Notes: generated from the letters alone by a model not told the origin. 64,000 bases of DNA from Bemisia tabaci (GCF_918797505.1 NC_092799.1:186001-250000); one strand, 5' to 3'; counted from the first letter of the stretch, positions 21,186 to 32,766 are shown. Numbers and translations are program-made.

Positions 21186-22425
21186 TGCAACTAAATGTTA
21201 CAGTATGAAAATTTAGGTCTTGAAGCTTATAACATAGATATTACTCCCAATGATATTAAATAATAAGGGTGGAGCTGAAATTGTCACGCTATTCATGTTC
21301 TAAACTGGTTTTTCCTCCCCCCCCCCGTTACTCTTTCGAGCCCAGTTTTCCTCTCTTCTACCTAATCAGATACTGGGAAAAGTACCACGTTGCTTTTTGT
21401 ACTACACTTCTCCGAACCCGGTTTCCCCTTTCTCCCACATTTGCACTGACAACTAATAAATCCTGCATGAGGTCAACGTTGAGATGAAGTCGGCTTTTTT
21501 TTGCACCGACCCCTTTTTATCCACGGGCAGCTCTATCCGGCATTATCAATATTTAAATCAAAACCTGATCAAAGAATTCAAAAAGGGGGAGGGGGATGAT
21601 TCGAAAGATGTAATTCCATGATGACATTTGGCCAGATATCTTACTTGTAAATTTAATTTTCTTACACAGTAAGAGCGCAAAAAATCTGGAGGGGAGGGTT
21701 GGGCCGCAGGCCCCTAACTTCGGATACAATTGCGAACAGAATCTTGAACAGAGAACACTGGAATAAAAATATTCGCAAGTTTTCAAGATAATGTGTAATT
21801 TACCATATGAGATTTGGCAACGTCTGAAGGTTCATCCGGCGTTTCTTCTTAGGATGTGAGATTAGTCCTGCCCAAAACCGGGGCCCGGGGAGTAATACTC
21901 GCTTCAAATTCGAACCCTACGCAACTTTTGGTAAAGGGACGAGTTGGGAAACAAACTTATACGCAAGACACTTGCATCTGCTCATATCCTCTTGCTCCAT
22001 TTCTTCGGGCTCCGTGTCTTACCTTTTCCATCGCGTCTTTTCACAATAGCTCACTCTACAAGACGCCCAACTATTAAACGGCAATACTGCAGGGGTATCC
22101 TATCCTCTAAGGGTAAGAATAGGACAATTTTCCTTTATCAAAGTATCTCCAAAAGTGCTCCCTGAAAGAGCTACAGTCCCCCGATTTTTCTAGAAAATGA
22201 TCGAGTTTATCTGAATTCTGGCAACGATAATCGACCAAAACCCATGATTAATGATGCCAGACCCCTTAGTTATTAGCGTTTTATTCATCCACGGTCATAA
22301 AAGTATCAGTGTATCAAAATGAAGTGAGGTTGTGGGGGGGGGGGGGGGGCTTTCTTCCGAGTTTTTTGCCCTAAAACACCTGAGACCCTTAAACTCCCTC
22401 CCCCCATAACTTGAGCCATTGATAT
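21186..22425. other. No feature seen
   Basis: Unassigned sequence with C and G runs near 21310 and 22335. Short open frames only. Confidence 0.4.
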
Positions 22426-22618
22426 TACCAAAAAAAAAGGAAAGTTGATCTAACATTCTGCATGTAGAAAAAATTTGCAAGAACTCACAAGATGATGAAA
22501 TACCCGCGCCACAGCTGCAGTTAGTTTTACATGTTGACATTGCTAAAGTAAATGCTGTACCGGTTAATTCAGCGTTTTGTGAATACTCGCACCTTCTTTT
22601 TACATCCAGATTGTAAAA
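22426..22618. mobile_element. Palindromic MITE, copy 2 (worn)
   Basis: AAGTTGATCTAACATTCTGC, AGTTAGTTTTACAT and GGTTAATTCAGCGTTTTGTG match the elements at 7795-8008 and 24562-24776. The right terminus (CTTCAC...GGTGTA) is missing and the left end is altered, so this copy is truncated. Confidence 0.75.
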
Positions 22619-23207
22619 GAACAGAAGATGTTTTATTTCATATCTTTAGAATATAGTGAATCGAGTTTTTCAGTAAGACATGCTGAGTTCATCAGAACTA
22701 TATACAACATTCCAATTTGCGATTAATTCTTGTTCGGATGGACATTCATCGAAATGTTTTTTGGCAATTTTATTGACTTTACTTTGTCATGAGAGGAAGA
22801 CTTTCTTAAAATCTTGCCTTGCCCAGTGATCCATTCCGCACCATATTGTATTATTTTACCCTTTTTTTCATTTTTTATTTTTGCTTCAGTAATTTATTTA
22901 CGCTTCAGTAAAATTGCTTTGCGCCCATACGCAACATAACGCGTAAAATAGCCAGCCGCCACTGTTCGTTTTTTTCTACATTTTTCTAATCCTTTTTTCA
23001 AATTCAAAATGATTTAATAATGGGCAAAAAATGTCATCTCCATAATCAAACACTCTCAATTGTTGAGCCCCATAGCATGTAAAACCTCCAAAATCACAGA
23101 ATTCCGATGATACTATACAAATTTTGAGACTTATAGGTACCCGTAGTTCACGAGCAAAATCAATTTCAAACCATATTCCGTCCTTAAACATGTACAAATA
23201 TTGAAGA
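22619..23207. other. No feature seen
   Basis: AT-rich unassigned sequence. A 109-codon minus-strand frame (22976-23305) runs into the following inverted-repeat element and is probably non-coding. Confidence 0.4.
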
Positions 23208-24554
23208 TACAGGGTTTTAAAAGTCACTGACCACCCCTGTAACTTTTTTCCTAATTGAGATAGAAGTTTGAAACATTGGCAATGTTCCTCGGTCTGAAGG
23301 AGCAACTTTTTGGTCCCCCCAAAATTTTGGGGGCCGGGGCTAACTTTAATTTTTCAAATGGCGACCCCCCGTTTGTGATACCTCATTCGAAAGATAATAA
23401 AAAAATCAAATTTTTGGCGCAAATTGCAAGTGAAAATGTTGATTTTTGACAAAATGGCGGCCGGTCAAAGTTCAAAATGGCAGAAATCTGACATCTCCGT
23501 TGTGTATTGACGGATTGGCGTTAAACTCGGAATCCTAGGGTTTTTCAAGACGAGAAAAACGATTTTGGCATTGGTTTTCCAGAAAAGTCAGTCTTTTTCA
23601 AGATGGCGGCGGTCAAAATGGCGGCCTAGAGCGGGAAGTGGATATTTAGGCTGTTTGTCGTTGGATTTGTATGAAACTTGGTATCTGGGGGTATCTCGGC
23701 ACAAGAAAGAACGAATTTTCATTGGATATCTGCAATTCCGACAAATTTCAAAATGGCGACGGAAAAATGGCGAGAAATAAGTTTTACGGCTGCTGTTTAC
23801 CGATGGATTTGCATTAAATTCGATATCGATTGTTCAGTATTTCAAGAATCTAATGAAAGATTCCTTTCCCCGAGCCAAAAACCACCTGGATATCGAATTT
23901 CATGCAAATCCATCGGTAAACATCAGCCGTAAAACTGATTTCTCGCCATTTTTCTGCCGCCATTCTGAAATTTGTCGGAATTTCACATATCCAATGAAAA
24001 TTCGTTCTTCTCGTGCCGAAATACCCCCGGATACCAAGTTTCATACAAATCCAACGATAAGCAGCCGAAATATCCACTTCCCGCATTAGGCCGCCATTTT
24101 GAAAAAGACTGACTTTTCTGGAAAACCAATGCCAGAATCAATTTTCTCGTCTCGAAAAACCCTGGGACTCCGAGTTTAACGCCAATCCGTCAATACACAA
24201 CGGAGATGTCAGATTTCCGCCATTTTGAACTTTGACCGGCCGCCATTTTGTCAAAACTCAACATTTTCACTTGCAGTTTGCGCCAAAAATTTTCTTTTTT
24301 TATTATCTTTCGAATGAGGTATCACAAACGGGGGGTCGCCATCTGAAAAAAATAAGTTAGCCCCCGCCCCTCTTAGGGGGGCCGCCCCCAAAATTTTGGG
24401 GGGACCGAAAAGTTGCTACTTCAGACCTCGGTCTGAAGTAGCAACTTTTCCTCGGCAATGTTCCTCGGAACATTGCCAAAGTTTCAAACTTCTATCTTAA
24501 TTAGGAAAAAAGTTACAGGGGTGGTCAGTGACTTTTGGATAACCCTGCCCTGTA
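23208..24554. mobile_element. 1.35-kb near-palindromic foldback element
   Basis: The left arm 23208-23827 is repeated in reverse complement at 23889-24554, with a spacer of about 61 bp. Matched points include 23220 with 24535, 23575-23600 with 24100-24125, 23641 with 24074, 23729 with 23987, and 23822-23827 with 23889-23894. The outer ends read TACAGGGTTTT and AACCCTG..CTGTA, so a TA target duplication is possible. The arms carry many AAAATGGCGGC / GCCGCCATTTT motifs. There is no transposase frame. The right arm has an additional local rearrangement at 24408-24477. A transcript would fold into a hairpin with ~600-bp arms. Confidence 0.88.
24408..24477. repeat. Two consecutive local palindromes in the right arm
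   Basis: 24408-24427 and 24430-24449 are perfect 20-bp reverse complements separated by TC. 24454-24464 and 24467-24477 are perfect 11-bp reverse complements, also separated by TC. The left arm (23270-23310) has these two segments only once each. The extra bases look like a template-switch or hairpin repair event. Confidence 0.88.
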
Positions 24555-24561
24555 TACAAAA

Positions 24562-24776
24562 TACACCGAAAAAAATTGAAGTTGATTTAACATTTTGGAT
24601 GTAAAAAACGTGTGCAAAAACATGCAACATGCTAAATTACCCACCACAGCAGTTACTTTTACATCTTTAAGTTGCTAAAGTAACTGCTGCAGCGGGTAGT
24701 TCAGCATTTTATAAGTTCTCTTACTCTTTTTTTACATCCAGAATGTTAAATCAGCTTCACTTATTTTTTTGGTGTA
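24562..24776. mobile_element. Palindromic MITE, copy 3
   Basis: TA-CACCGAAAAAAATTGAAG at the left and TTTTTTTGGTG-TA at the right. The interior matches the copies at 7795 and 22426. It sits eight bases outside the right end of the foldback element, in TATACAAAA sequence. Confidence 0.85.
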
Positions 24777-25467
24777 TACAAATATTCCCAACAACAGACT
24801 GTTGGAGGATAAAAATTGATAACTCAACACAGTGAAGTTGAAATGATCATTTATTTTATGTATCGAAGTCTGCGAGTATTCGTCCATGAAAATCGTCTAT
24901 GACTGGGGACGAGAGCCTGCGGTTGGGATTTCGTGCAACTTTTCCTCGAGCTTAAACAACCAGTCCCCCCGTGCGCAAGGTGGAACAAGGAGAAAATGAA
25001 AGAGCCAAGGAGGCAGGACTGGATGCAAGAAGAGAAAAAAAAAAAAAAATTGTGGAGGCTGAAAGGGTAGAGAGAGGAAACAATGTGACGTTTGAGGAGG
25101 CGGCAAGCATTTGAGTCGATGGTTTTTTCAGCTGTGACCAAGTTGGAGCCTTGGCGTCGCTCAAAACTTATGTGACGCGTAATTAAAGTACGAGGTGAGA
25201 TTGGGTGCGATGCGGCTGTAAGAACTGTATCGTCCTCTCGGCGGTGCCAAATGCCCCCGCTAATAGATTATTCACCTCCAGGGTAGGTTAAGGCATCATA
25301 AACGATATTAAAAGTGACGTTATCATGGGGATGCATACATATAATACACATCATACACAATAATACAAATATCTAATTGGATCCCAACAATAGGAATGAC
25401 ATAACCTCTTTTGATGCTAACAATGAATATAAGTCCATATAGACGCGCTGTTAAAGTTCAGATTGCA
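24777..25467. other. No feature seen
   Basis: Unassigned. Three overlapping minus-strand frames at 24851-25164 are low-complexity (poly-A derived Phe runs) and have no recognisable domain. Confidence 0.4.
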
Positions 25468-25705
25468 GCCGCTGAGTTATCCGATGCGTCGCTGAGCTTA
25501 GCGAAAGTGTTGTCACACGTTTTTTGGAGTTATGAGATGGCATATCATTTTGTAAACTAAAACCGCCATCTTGTCAGCGAAAAAAATTGGTCAACGCCCA
25601 GTGAGGGTCCGAGGCCCGCTGTGTCGCTGACCAATTTCGCTAACAAGATGGCGGCTTCTGTTTACTAATAAGTTTACGTCATCGCTAAGCGGATAACTAA
25701 ACAAG
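25468..25705. repeat. Imperfect foldback, ~240 bp
   Basis: The inner stem pairs CCGCCATCTTGTCAGCG (25561 on) with CGCTAACAAGATGGCGG (25639 on), extending outward through GTAAACTA / TAGT-type matches and GAGTTATCCG / CGGATAACTA. The loop is about 30 bp. It resembles a small foldback MITE; end points are approximate. Confidence 0.65.
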
Positions 25706-25925
25706 GCGACATTTTGCTGACTTTAATTATTAAATTAAACAACATATCTTATGTGTACATGCGTTGCTTTTCTGGAGGGCAGTTTCCCTTTTTGGCTCGC
25801 GTCTGTCGGGACCCTCCTAACCCTTTTCGGCGCGTGGAGAAGGAAAAAACACCCTTTTCGGCTGACGCCCAATTTTGCACAAATGAGCTTGGAATTTGAA
25901 AGCTACAAAAAAATATGAACAAACA

Positions 25926-26363
25926 TTATTTTAGTGGCACAAAGCGATGTCCCATGCTCCGCAAGAATTGCAGTCGAGAAATGGTGCCAGAAGAATACTG
26001 CTTCAAAACGTAGGCCTCTCTATCCATATTTTCTTTTTGCCTCAGCGCTGGTTTCTTTTGGATAGCTGCTTGTATTTTCAGGCTTACTAAAGACTGGTTT
26101 TCTATCAGGTAGGAAATGACCGTGAAGAGTGGAAGGTGCGGATGGTAAAATTCGTCGCTGAGTTTGCTGTGGAAATTTTCAGCTGAATTTGTGGTTGCAA
26201 CGTCTAAAGCATTGAGAGCTCCTGCCTACTAAATAGGAGGAAAGCGCACCGTAAAAACGTGATTGTTACGAATGGATTTGGCAAACTCAAAGTAATCTAC
26301 GTCAATTGGTATGTCTTTTATCAATTCATCGAACGCGAGAGAAACCTCCTCGAAAGTTAAATA
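25926..26363 (-). pseudogene. MULE-type transposase C-terminal remnant
   Basis: One minus-strand frame from 26363 to the TAA at 25926-25928 reads through YLTFEEVSLAFDELIKD, then VFTVRFPPI, two adjacent TAG codons (26226-26231), and then ATTNSAENFHSKL, PHLPLFTVISYLIENQSL and YSSGTISRLQFLRSMGHRFVPLK. The order PP(I/E)LW..., (R)TNN..E.FH, HP....F...L...Q, followed by a final ...Y..G.ISR..F...M...F.P is the usual C-terminal part of Mutator-like (MULE) transposases found in many insect genomes. The catalytic DDE region is not recognisable upstream, where frames are broken. The two stops lie where related proteins have an LW-type segment. It is a decayed fragment with no expected activity. Confidence 0.72.
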
Positions 26364-26965
26364 TTATAGACCAAAAAACCGACCTTTCATACCGACAGTT
26401 ACTTACGGCTGCGAGCCGAATCGTCCTATATTCCTGAGCCGAAACTTACCTTTTTAATTTTCATCATGAAATTTCGCTCGAGCCGAAAACGCCCATTTTT
26501 CGGAACTTTCCGGCACAGGCCGCGCCGAAAAAGGTTACGGTCCTCTGGAACATATCACTAATGGTGTCCATTAGGTACGTAAAGAGAGTGCAAAGGAGAA
26601 GCAAGAGACACCATTTGGAGAATTTGCTGCATGGCACCTGACACCCCTTACTTTTACTGCACGGGAAGAATTTTCCTCACATGATTTGCTGACAGTTCCC
26701 GCCATAATTTCTGCAAACGGCTGGTCCCAAAATTTCAGACCCTTCCGAAAACCACATTGAAGGGATTCTCGCGATAAAACAAGTCCAAGACAAAGAAAAG
26801 TCTTTACGTCGGCAACTTCAGACGTCGATTCTCTGGAGTATTTTCAAGAAATCCATGAAATACACGTCCCACTGTAATTTCATCGCGTTTGAGCGATATC
26901 CTTCCGAAAATACTAAAAATATCTTGCAATGATTGGAAAGTGACCGATGACATGCCACTCTACCA
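26364..26965. other. Possible upstream remnant of the MULE element
   Basis: Minus-strand translation gives short broken frames and no confident transposase motif. It could be the decayed upstream part of the MULE gene, or unrelated. Confidence 0.3.
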
Positions 26966-27381
26966 GGGACCAGTTCTATAGGACCCTAATCTCCCGTAAG
27001 ATCCAATGTAAATATCCGTGAGCAGTTACTGGTGCTGTGACCTGGCGTGGGGTCCTCGCAACTAACTGCTATTATCAGTTCTTGGACTTCACAAAAATCC
27101 GTAGGATCTTATGTACCTGCCAAAAAGCGAATTTTTCACCCCTCGGAAGATAGCACGGGGCTCTTCCTTGATGCAAAAGGTCGGAAAAAATACACTTGTT
27201 TTTTAAGAATTCAGTCACCTTATGTATTAATCAGCGTAACCTCACTTTTGAAGCGGTCAATGGATGAGTTGAGGTTCAAGGAGGGGGGGGGAGCCTCTGA
27301 GTCTACGAGGATCCTACGCGAGGTCGCGCTGCGATCATCTGCTCACAACAGAACGGCGTCCTATAGAACTCGTCCCTGGCT
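26966..27381. mobile_element. Possible ~415-bp element with 22-bp inverted ends
   Basis: CCAGGGACCAGTTCTATAGG at 26966 is matched in reverse complement by CCTATAGAACTCGTCCCTGG ending at about 27380. CAGGG-type ends recall hAT elements, but I see no clear 8-bp target duplication. The 116-codon frame at 27047-27397 runs across the right end and has no domain. Confidence 0.5.
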
Positions 27382-28347
27382 CTTATCCGCTATTTAAGAG
27401 CGTTCTTACGTAACACATTATTCGTACGTTTTTGACCCCCCCCCCCTCCTTCCGTAACACTTTTGTGACGTAGGTTCCTATCCAATAATGTTCCTTGAAC
27501 TCTTTCCCCCAATCTACATCGAGCATTACAAAATTTATGAACGGCCCATTTGAGGATTTTCAAAATAGAATTTTTCGAATGAAAAGATAGAAAGTGGCCG
27601 AGGAAGCACGGCGGCAAAAATGTTGTAAATATGTACGCTATATAAAAGAAATTGAAAAGGAAAAATGTAAAAAAATTGAATATTTTATGAAGAAAATTTA
27701 AATTTTAAAGTTTTCAAACAATTTTAAGAAAATTTGAAAGTTAAAAAAATGGAACAATTGAAAAAAAATAGTTGTAAACCAAATTACCTTTTCCTTTTTT
27801 CTTTAAAAACTGTGTGTCATATGACTGATATGGTCTAAAATGTCTGGCTGCAACTTATGGTGGAACTTGACGGGGTTGCTTAGATTGTGAGTGAGAAACT
27901 TGGCAAGACGGCGGGGGACGGGAGGGGCGCCTGGAGTCGGGTCCCGACTTGGGATTGAAACGAGGCCCTGAAAATGACAGCGCTATCTCATTTTAAGTAT
28001 ACATCAAAAACATACGCGTGCTCTCTAGTTGGCCCTGCCGAGCCGCGTCGCGTCGCCTCGTCGCGTTGCCGCGCGCCATCGTGTCGTCCTTCCGTCTACA
28101 ACTACGCCAATGCTTAAGTATCTTTTATTACTCCGCCAATTACGCCCGCAGGGGGGCTAAAGGGACCTCCGCCCCATCCACCCGTCTCCAGTCCAACCTA
28201 ACCGAGCCAAGGACCCATCGCTTTTCCATCCCTATCTCCCTTCCCCTCCCTCTCGGCGGCTCCCTCTCTGGTCCGTCCGGCCGGGACGCGCGACGCACTG
28301 TGGATCGAGCCCACGTTTCGCTTGGATAGAATAAACAAGGTGCCCAC
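27382..28347. other. No gene seen; GC-rich patch at 28018-28330
   Basis: AT-rich sequence, then a GC-rich, CpG-containing patch with overlapping open frames on both strands that have no recognisable domain. The patch could be a host CpG-rich segment, but no exon or promoter can be supported. Confidence 0.35.
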
Positions 28348-28351
28348 TTAA

Positions 28352-29891
28352 CCCTTAGATGACTAACCGGGTTTATGAGGCCCGGCGGCTTCTTATTTTT
28401 CACGCCTCGACAGCTCTAATTATCCGAGAAGTCTGTCCTTCACAAATAGCTCTACAAAAACCCTTGAGAACATATTTCCTGAAAAAATAATTTCAAATAC
28501 ATTTTTTTTTATAAGCACAGCAATTTTTTTTTCATGTCTACCTCTAGAATGACGAACCCGGGCCTGCGAGGCCCATATTGAGAATATATGGTTATTCGAT
28601 AGCTGCGATGCTTTTTCCTCTGTTTTTTGTAGAATTTTATGATTTTCATACTTCGTCGTATATAATTAAGGACCCAAATTCTACTTCCACCCATGAACTG
28701 CCACCCTCCCCCTCTAAATCTCCCCCTCCTCCCCCCACCTAAAATTGTAAAATAATAAGTAAATAAGTCTGATTTTCTTGACGTTCAGAAATTTATTTTA
28801 TTTTTTGTTTTTCCTAAAATCTTTCCTACTGATGTATATTTTTCGTCGTTTGTCCGTGTTCTGTACGTCGTCCTTCTACTGCGATCATCATTCTTTATCT
28901 ACTTCTACTTTTTGACGATCTAAGAGTTTTACGAGTTAAAAGATGTTTCTTGTGATACGATGAATTTGTAAAGACGTTACCTTTTAGTTGTAAGAAAATA
29001 ACGCATGGTGCTTCGACAGTTCTTAGACAGTAGATTACCTCCGTGGCCCTTTTTCAGCTACAACAATTACATCAAAACCTCAGGAAAACCATTAGAAACT
29101 TCACAAGAAATTTTGTCCCACGTTTATTTCATAATTCATTGTAAGTAATATCCAAAATTTGCTCTAACTTGTTGAACAATTTGAAATAATGTAGGAGCAT
29201 TCCATAAATAACAACAATACATAACGGCCTATGAACGCCAACTTAGAGGACGCCCTGTAAAATCATGGATTAAGGGAATAATGCTCGAAATGAGGAGATG
29301 CGCTCTGCCGGAGGAGCTTTGGCAAGATCGCTGTCAATGGAGGTTGGGTGTCGCAGAGCGCACAGAAGCGCTATGAGGGTGACTTATTAGTAGTAGCAGT
29401 AGTACAGCAACACATTCTAGACTTTCCTTTTCTTTTCACGAAATTAAAAAATTACTTTCTAAGTGCAAAACTTTGAAAGAAACACATCGGAAAGTACTAA
29501 TTTTTTGGCTACTGGAAGGAAGGGGAAGGGATAAGGTGGGGTAAGGTTGCCCCCTCCCTCTCAAATTCAAGTATACTTAAAGGGGTGGTAATGTTTCTTT
29601 TATGTAACTTACTCAAAATCTCAAAAAAGATATAAAAATGTGTTTATAAGGAGGGGCTCCTAGATCCGAGTGAACTGGGGGGAGGAGGGGGAGATATAGA
29701 GGGGGCAGTTTATGGGTGGAAATAGAATTTAGGACCTTAATTATAGAAGACAAAGTATGAAAATCATAAAACTCTATACAAAAAACGGAGAAAAAGCATC
29801 ACAGCTATCGAATAACCATGTATTCTCAATACGGGCCTCGCAAGGCCGGGTTAGTCATTCGTATAGGTAAAAACGGTTAGTCATCTAAGGG
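28352..29891. mobile_element. TTAA-flanked, piggyBac-like non-autonomous element
   Basis: TTAA flanks both ends (28348-28351 and 29892-29895). The 18-bp terminal repeat CCCTTAGATGACTAACCG is perfect at both ends. A second inverted block pairs 28535-28740 with about 29682-29870 (GGCCTGCGAGGCCC, GGTTATTCGATAGCTG and the GGGGGAGAT region). The left half carries about 160 extra bases between the TIR and that block. TTAA with CCCT-type ends is the hallmark of piggyBac and relatives. No transposase frame is present. Confidence 0.82.
29236..29376 (+). pseudogene. LINE ORF2 C-terminal end, nested in the TTAA element
   Basis: The frame reads GRPVKSWIKGI, then MRRCALPEELWQDRCQWRLG and VAERTEAL followed by TGA at 29374-29376. 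It aligns with the remnant at 18658-18985, here with the final Trp codon intact. It is followed by a TAGTAGTAGCAGTAGTA tail. ACAACAATACAT at about 29212 and ACAGCAACACAT at about 29404 could be a worn target duplication (10 of 12 bases). The insert would be extremely 5'-truncated, keeping only the last ~46 codons. Confidence 0.8.
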
Positions 29892-29895
29892 TTAA

Positions 29896-30577
29896 GCACT
29901 ATCATATTTATGTTCCCACATCAGTCTTACTCATCGCACACGATTGGTACAACGAGCATTATTGAAGTAACTTTTAATCCGGTGGGGATTAAAGTTTTTC
30001 CATGCATGATTCACCTCCCACTCATGAATAAAACTTCAATCTAATGGAGTTAAAACGCACATTGGGGTGATCCGTCATGGTTTCTGGCGTGGTCAAACTA
30101 GCGTGCGATATACTGCATCGATTAGGTAAAAAATCTAGGCAGATTTTGATTTTATAGCCCAAAAAAGGACGATATAGCCTCTGCGCATGAACCTGTAGAA
30201 TCATTCCAGACCCGTATCGATTGCGAGGTTTTTTCAAGAAAGATCCTGATTTCAATTCTCTCCGCAGGTCTCCAAAATTTACCATGTTGCTAAAATATGT
30301 GGTTTTAGTGTTCGAAGACATGAAATAACCATTATCAAGAAACCTAGGCATTATAACTATCGATAAATTCTATTTTCAGTGTTATAACGGGACTCTAACC
30401 ATCGCATCGGTGTTGCCCCCTTTATCCCTAAAATACCTTTAAGTCGTTTATTTTCCAGGAGTTTGACAAAATGTTTTTCTTCTCGGCTTAAATGGCTTAA
30501 TAGACACTCTACTTTATGAATCTAAAGCGTTTCTACTTTTGATACGTCAAAAAATTTAAACTCGTTCAGGCAAATCG
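29896..30577. other. No feature seen
   Basis: Unassigned AT-rich sequence. A 109-codon minus-strand frame (30022-30351) has no recognisable domain. Confidence 0.4.
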
Positions 30578-30945
30578 TGGCGGGAGAATGTTACGGAAAA
30601 TCGGCGAAATCGCTCAATGAGGCTCTTTGGAGGGGTAGAGAAAGGAATTTTAAAAGTGGTAAGGTAACGTGTGTTATCTTTCTTGTAAAGTACCCTAAAA
30701 GTTGTGTTACCTCAAAAAATTTCAAAGCCGTAGCGACATTTTAAAGGTAGAAGAAAGACACACCGTGCGGGGAGAATGTTAGGAAAAATCGGCGAAATTG
30801 CACGAAGTGGCCACTTTGCACGGTGAAAAAAGACATTTTAAAAGTGGTGAAGTAACTTGAGTTATTATTTTATAAGAGGCTATAAAAAGTGTGTTACCTT
30901 AAAAATATTTCAAAGCCGTAGCTACATTTTAAAGGGGGGGAGGAT
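30578..30945 (+). repeat. 188-bp direct tandem repeat, two units
   Basis: GGGAGAATGTTA at 30582 and 30770, and CAAAGCCGTAGC at 30723 and 30911, are each exactly 188 bp apart. Units share AAATCGGCGAAAT, TTTTAAAAGTGGT and GTGTTACCT. Confidence 0.85.
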
Positions 30946-32589
30946 ACGCGAAATTACAGAAAAACGCGATTGTCCCAAATTCGAAGCTCCCGCTCGGAGA
31001 CTTGTCGGCCCCAGCGGCACCACTTAGGATGATCCGATCTGGCTAAAATTTTTTGTACGTTCATTTCACACCAAATGATGACCCCAAACTTTATGGGGGG
31101 GGGGGTGAGACATTTTATTTTCAAAAAGTCGAAAAATAAGAACCACCCTAGTGTACCAACTAAGTGGCGACAAGCTTTTCGGGGTAATTCTATGGCTCAA
31201 AACAAACCGAGAAGTCCTGTACCAAAATCCTCTAAGATGCGTGGCTCTCGAGTTATGGAGGGTTACATTTTTGAAAAAAAATACCTACCATACCTACGTG
31301 TTGGGTTATGACGTCACGGTGGCTATCCTAATTGTCGGAACCCAAAAACGATTGTGGTTTCATGAGGTACTCATCTAGAGCTTAAGAAAAAGTTCATTCG
31401 TTTTTTTCGTAAAACCCCTCCTAAAAGAGTTATTGACCGCTAAAAAGTAGCGTATTACAGTAAGTTCTGGCCCATTTTATATGTGACGTACGGCACGATG
31501 CCTTTTAAGGCGGGATAAATCAGTATTCGATTTGTCGGTAAAATGAATGTAAAATTTTAAATCCGCGGGAATTATTATTTGAATTTTCATTTACGACGTT
31601 TTTCGTGCAATGAATCTGAGGCCAATGTTCGCCAACGACTCATTCCTTGGTGCGGTGGTGAGAAGGAAAAAGAGAGGGGGGAGGGGGTTGACTTTGTCGA
31701 GTGACTTTCAAGAGGCGGACGCTTGACAGAGTGAAAAACCTTCTATTCATAATAGCAGCGTCCCCAGTGAAAAATGACGTCGAATAGCTCTCTCTTTCGC
31801 AGCCCTCATTTCACCTGACAGCGGGGAACTTTGGGGTCCGTGCCCCCTTCAGAATCCACAGAGTAATTTCCATCGGAATTAGAGCTTTTAATTATGGATT
31901 AGTGGGAGTAGGATTGTTTGAGTGGAGAGTGGTCTTCGGTCAAGAATTCGGTTAACTCATGAGGCATTAGTAGGGCAAAAATTTGAAATAGGGGACATTC
32001 TGGTCCCTGGTCTTCTATTAGCATATGTATAAATATGTTCTACTCCTATTTTTTTGGCCTTATAATGTGAAGGAAATACTTTTTCATAAAAACGTACGTT
32101 GAAAAATTGCCTGATGTTCATGTTTTTTTTTTTTTTTTTTTTTTTTTTTCTTTTTCTTTCTTTAATTTAATTTTTACCGTTTGAATGGTCTCAAATTCTC
32201 GACCATCTCGCATCCCGACACTATGGTTCCTAGCTTACACTGTCACAACTCGAACAGTGAACCGTTATGCGAGAACTTACACATAATGAACTTGATTTTT
32301 AGACTTTTCTCATCCTGAAATGTCCCCTATTTTAAAATTTTGCTCAACTTAATTTTTGGTAAAAAAAATAAAAAAAAAAGTTCGGTTTGTTTTAACCGAA
32401 CAATACACATCCCCCGAAATCTGATCATTAGTGAATAAGTTATGCAACGTTCAGTGACGCACGAAATAATGCAATCTTTCTATGTGTTCATAGCTTCAAA
32501 CAGGTATTTTTCTAAACAACGTGTCTTTACCTTATTTTATACTTACTTTTCTCATAATCTAAAGGATGGATTTTGCAGTTTCAATGAAC
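30946..32589. other. No gene seen
   Basis: Unassigned, including a 27-base T run at 32123-32149 and AT-rich flanks. Short frames only. Confidence 0.4.
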
Positions 32590-32766
32590 ACAGGAGGTAA
32601 GGAATAGACCAACCGATTGCACTCCACGAGATCCTGTAATTTGTCCATCATTTTTCCCCCTAGTCTGTAAGGACCACCCGTTTCAACCAATGGGATCGCT
32701 CAATCATCCCAATCTATTATTCTTCGTGTATAGCTTGGTCTATCAATTTCAATCATTAGCCTGCTT
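32590..32766. mobile_element. 260-bp MITE family, partial copy
   Basis: ACCCGTTTCAACCAATGGGA and GTCTATCAATTTCAATCATT-AGCC match the right half of the complete element that follows. The left end is missing or worn. Confidence 0.65.

Noticed and set aside
28018..28330. GC-rich patch as a gene promoter
   Set aside because: No adjacent exon, initiator or conserved coding sequence could be supported; composition alone is insufficient.
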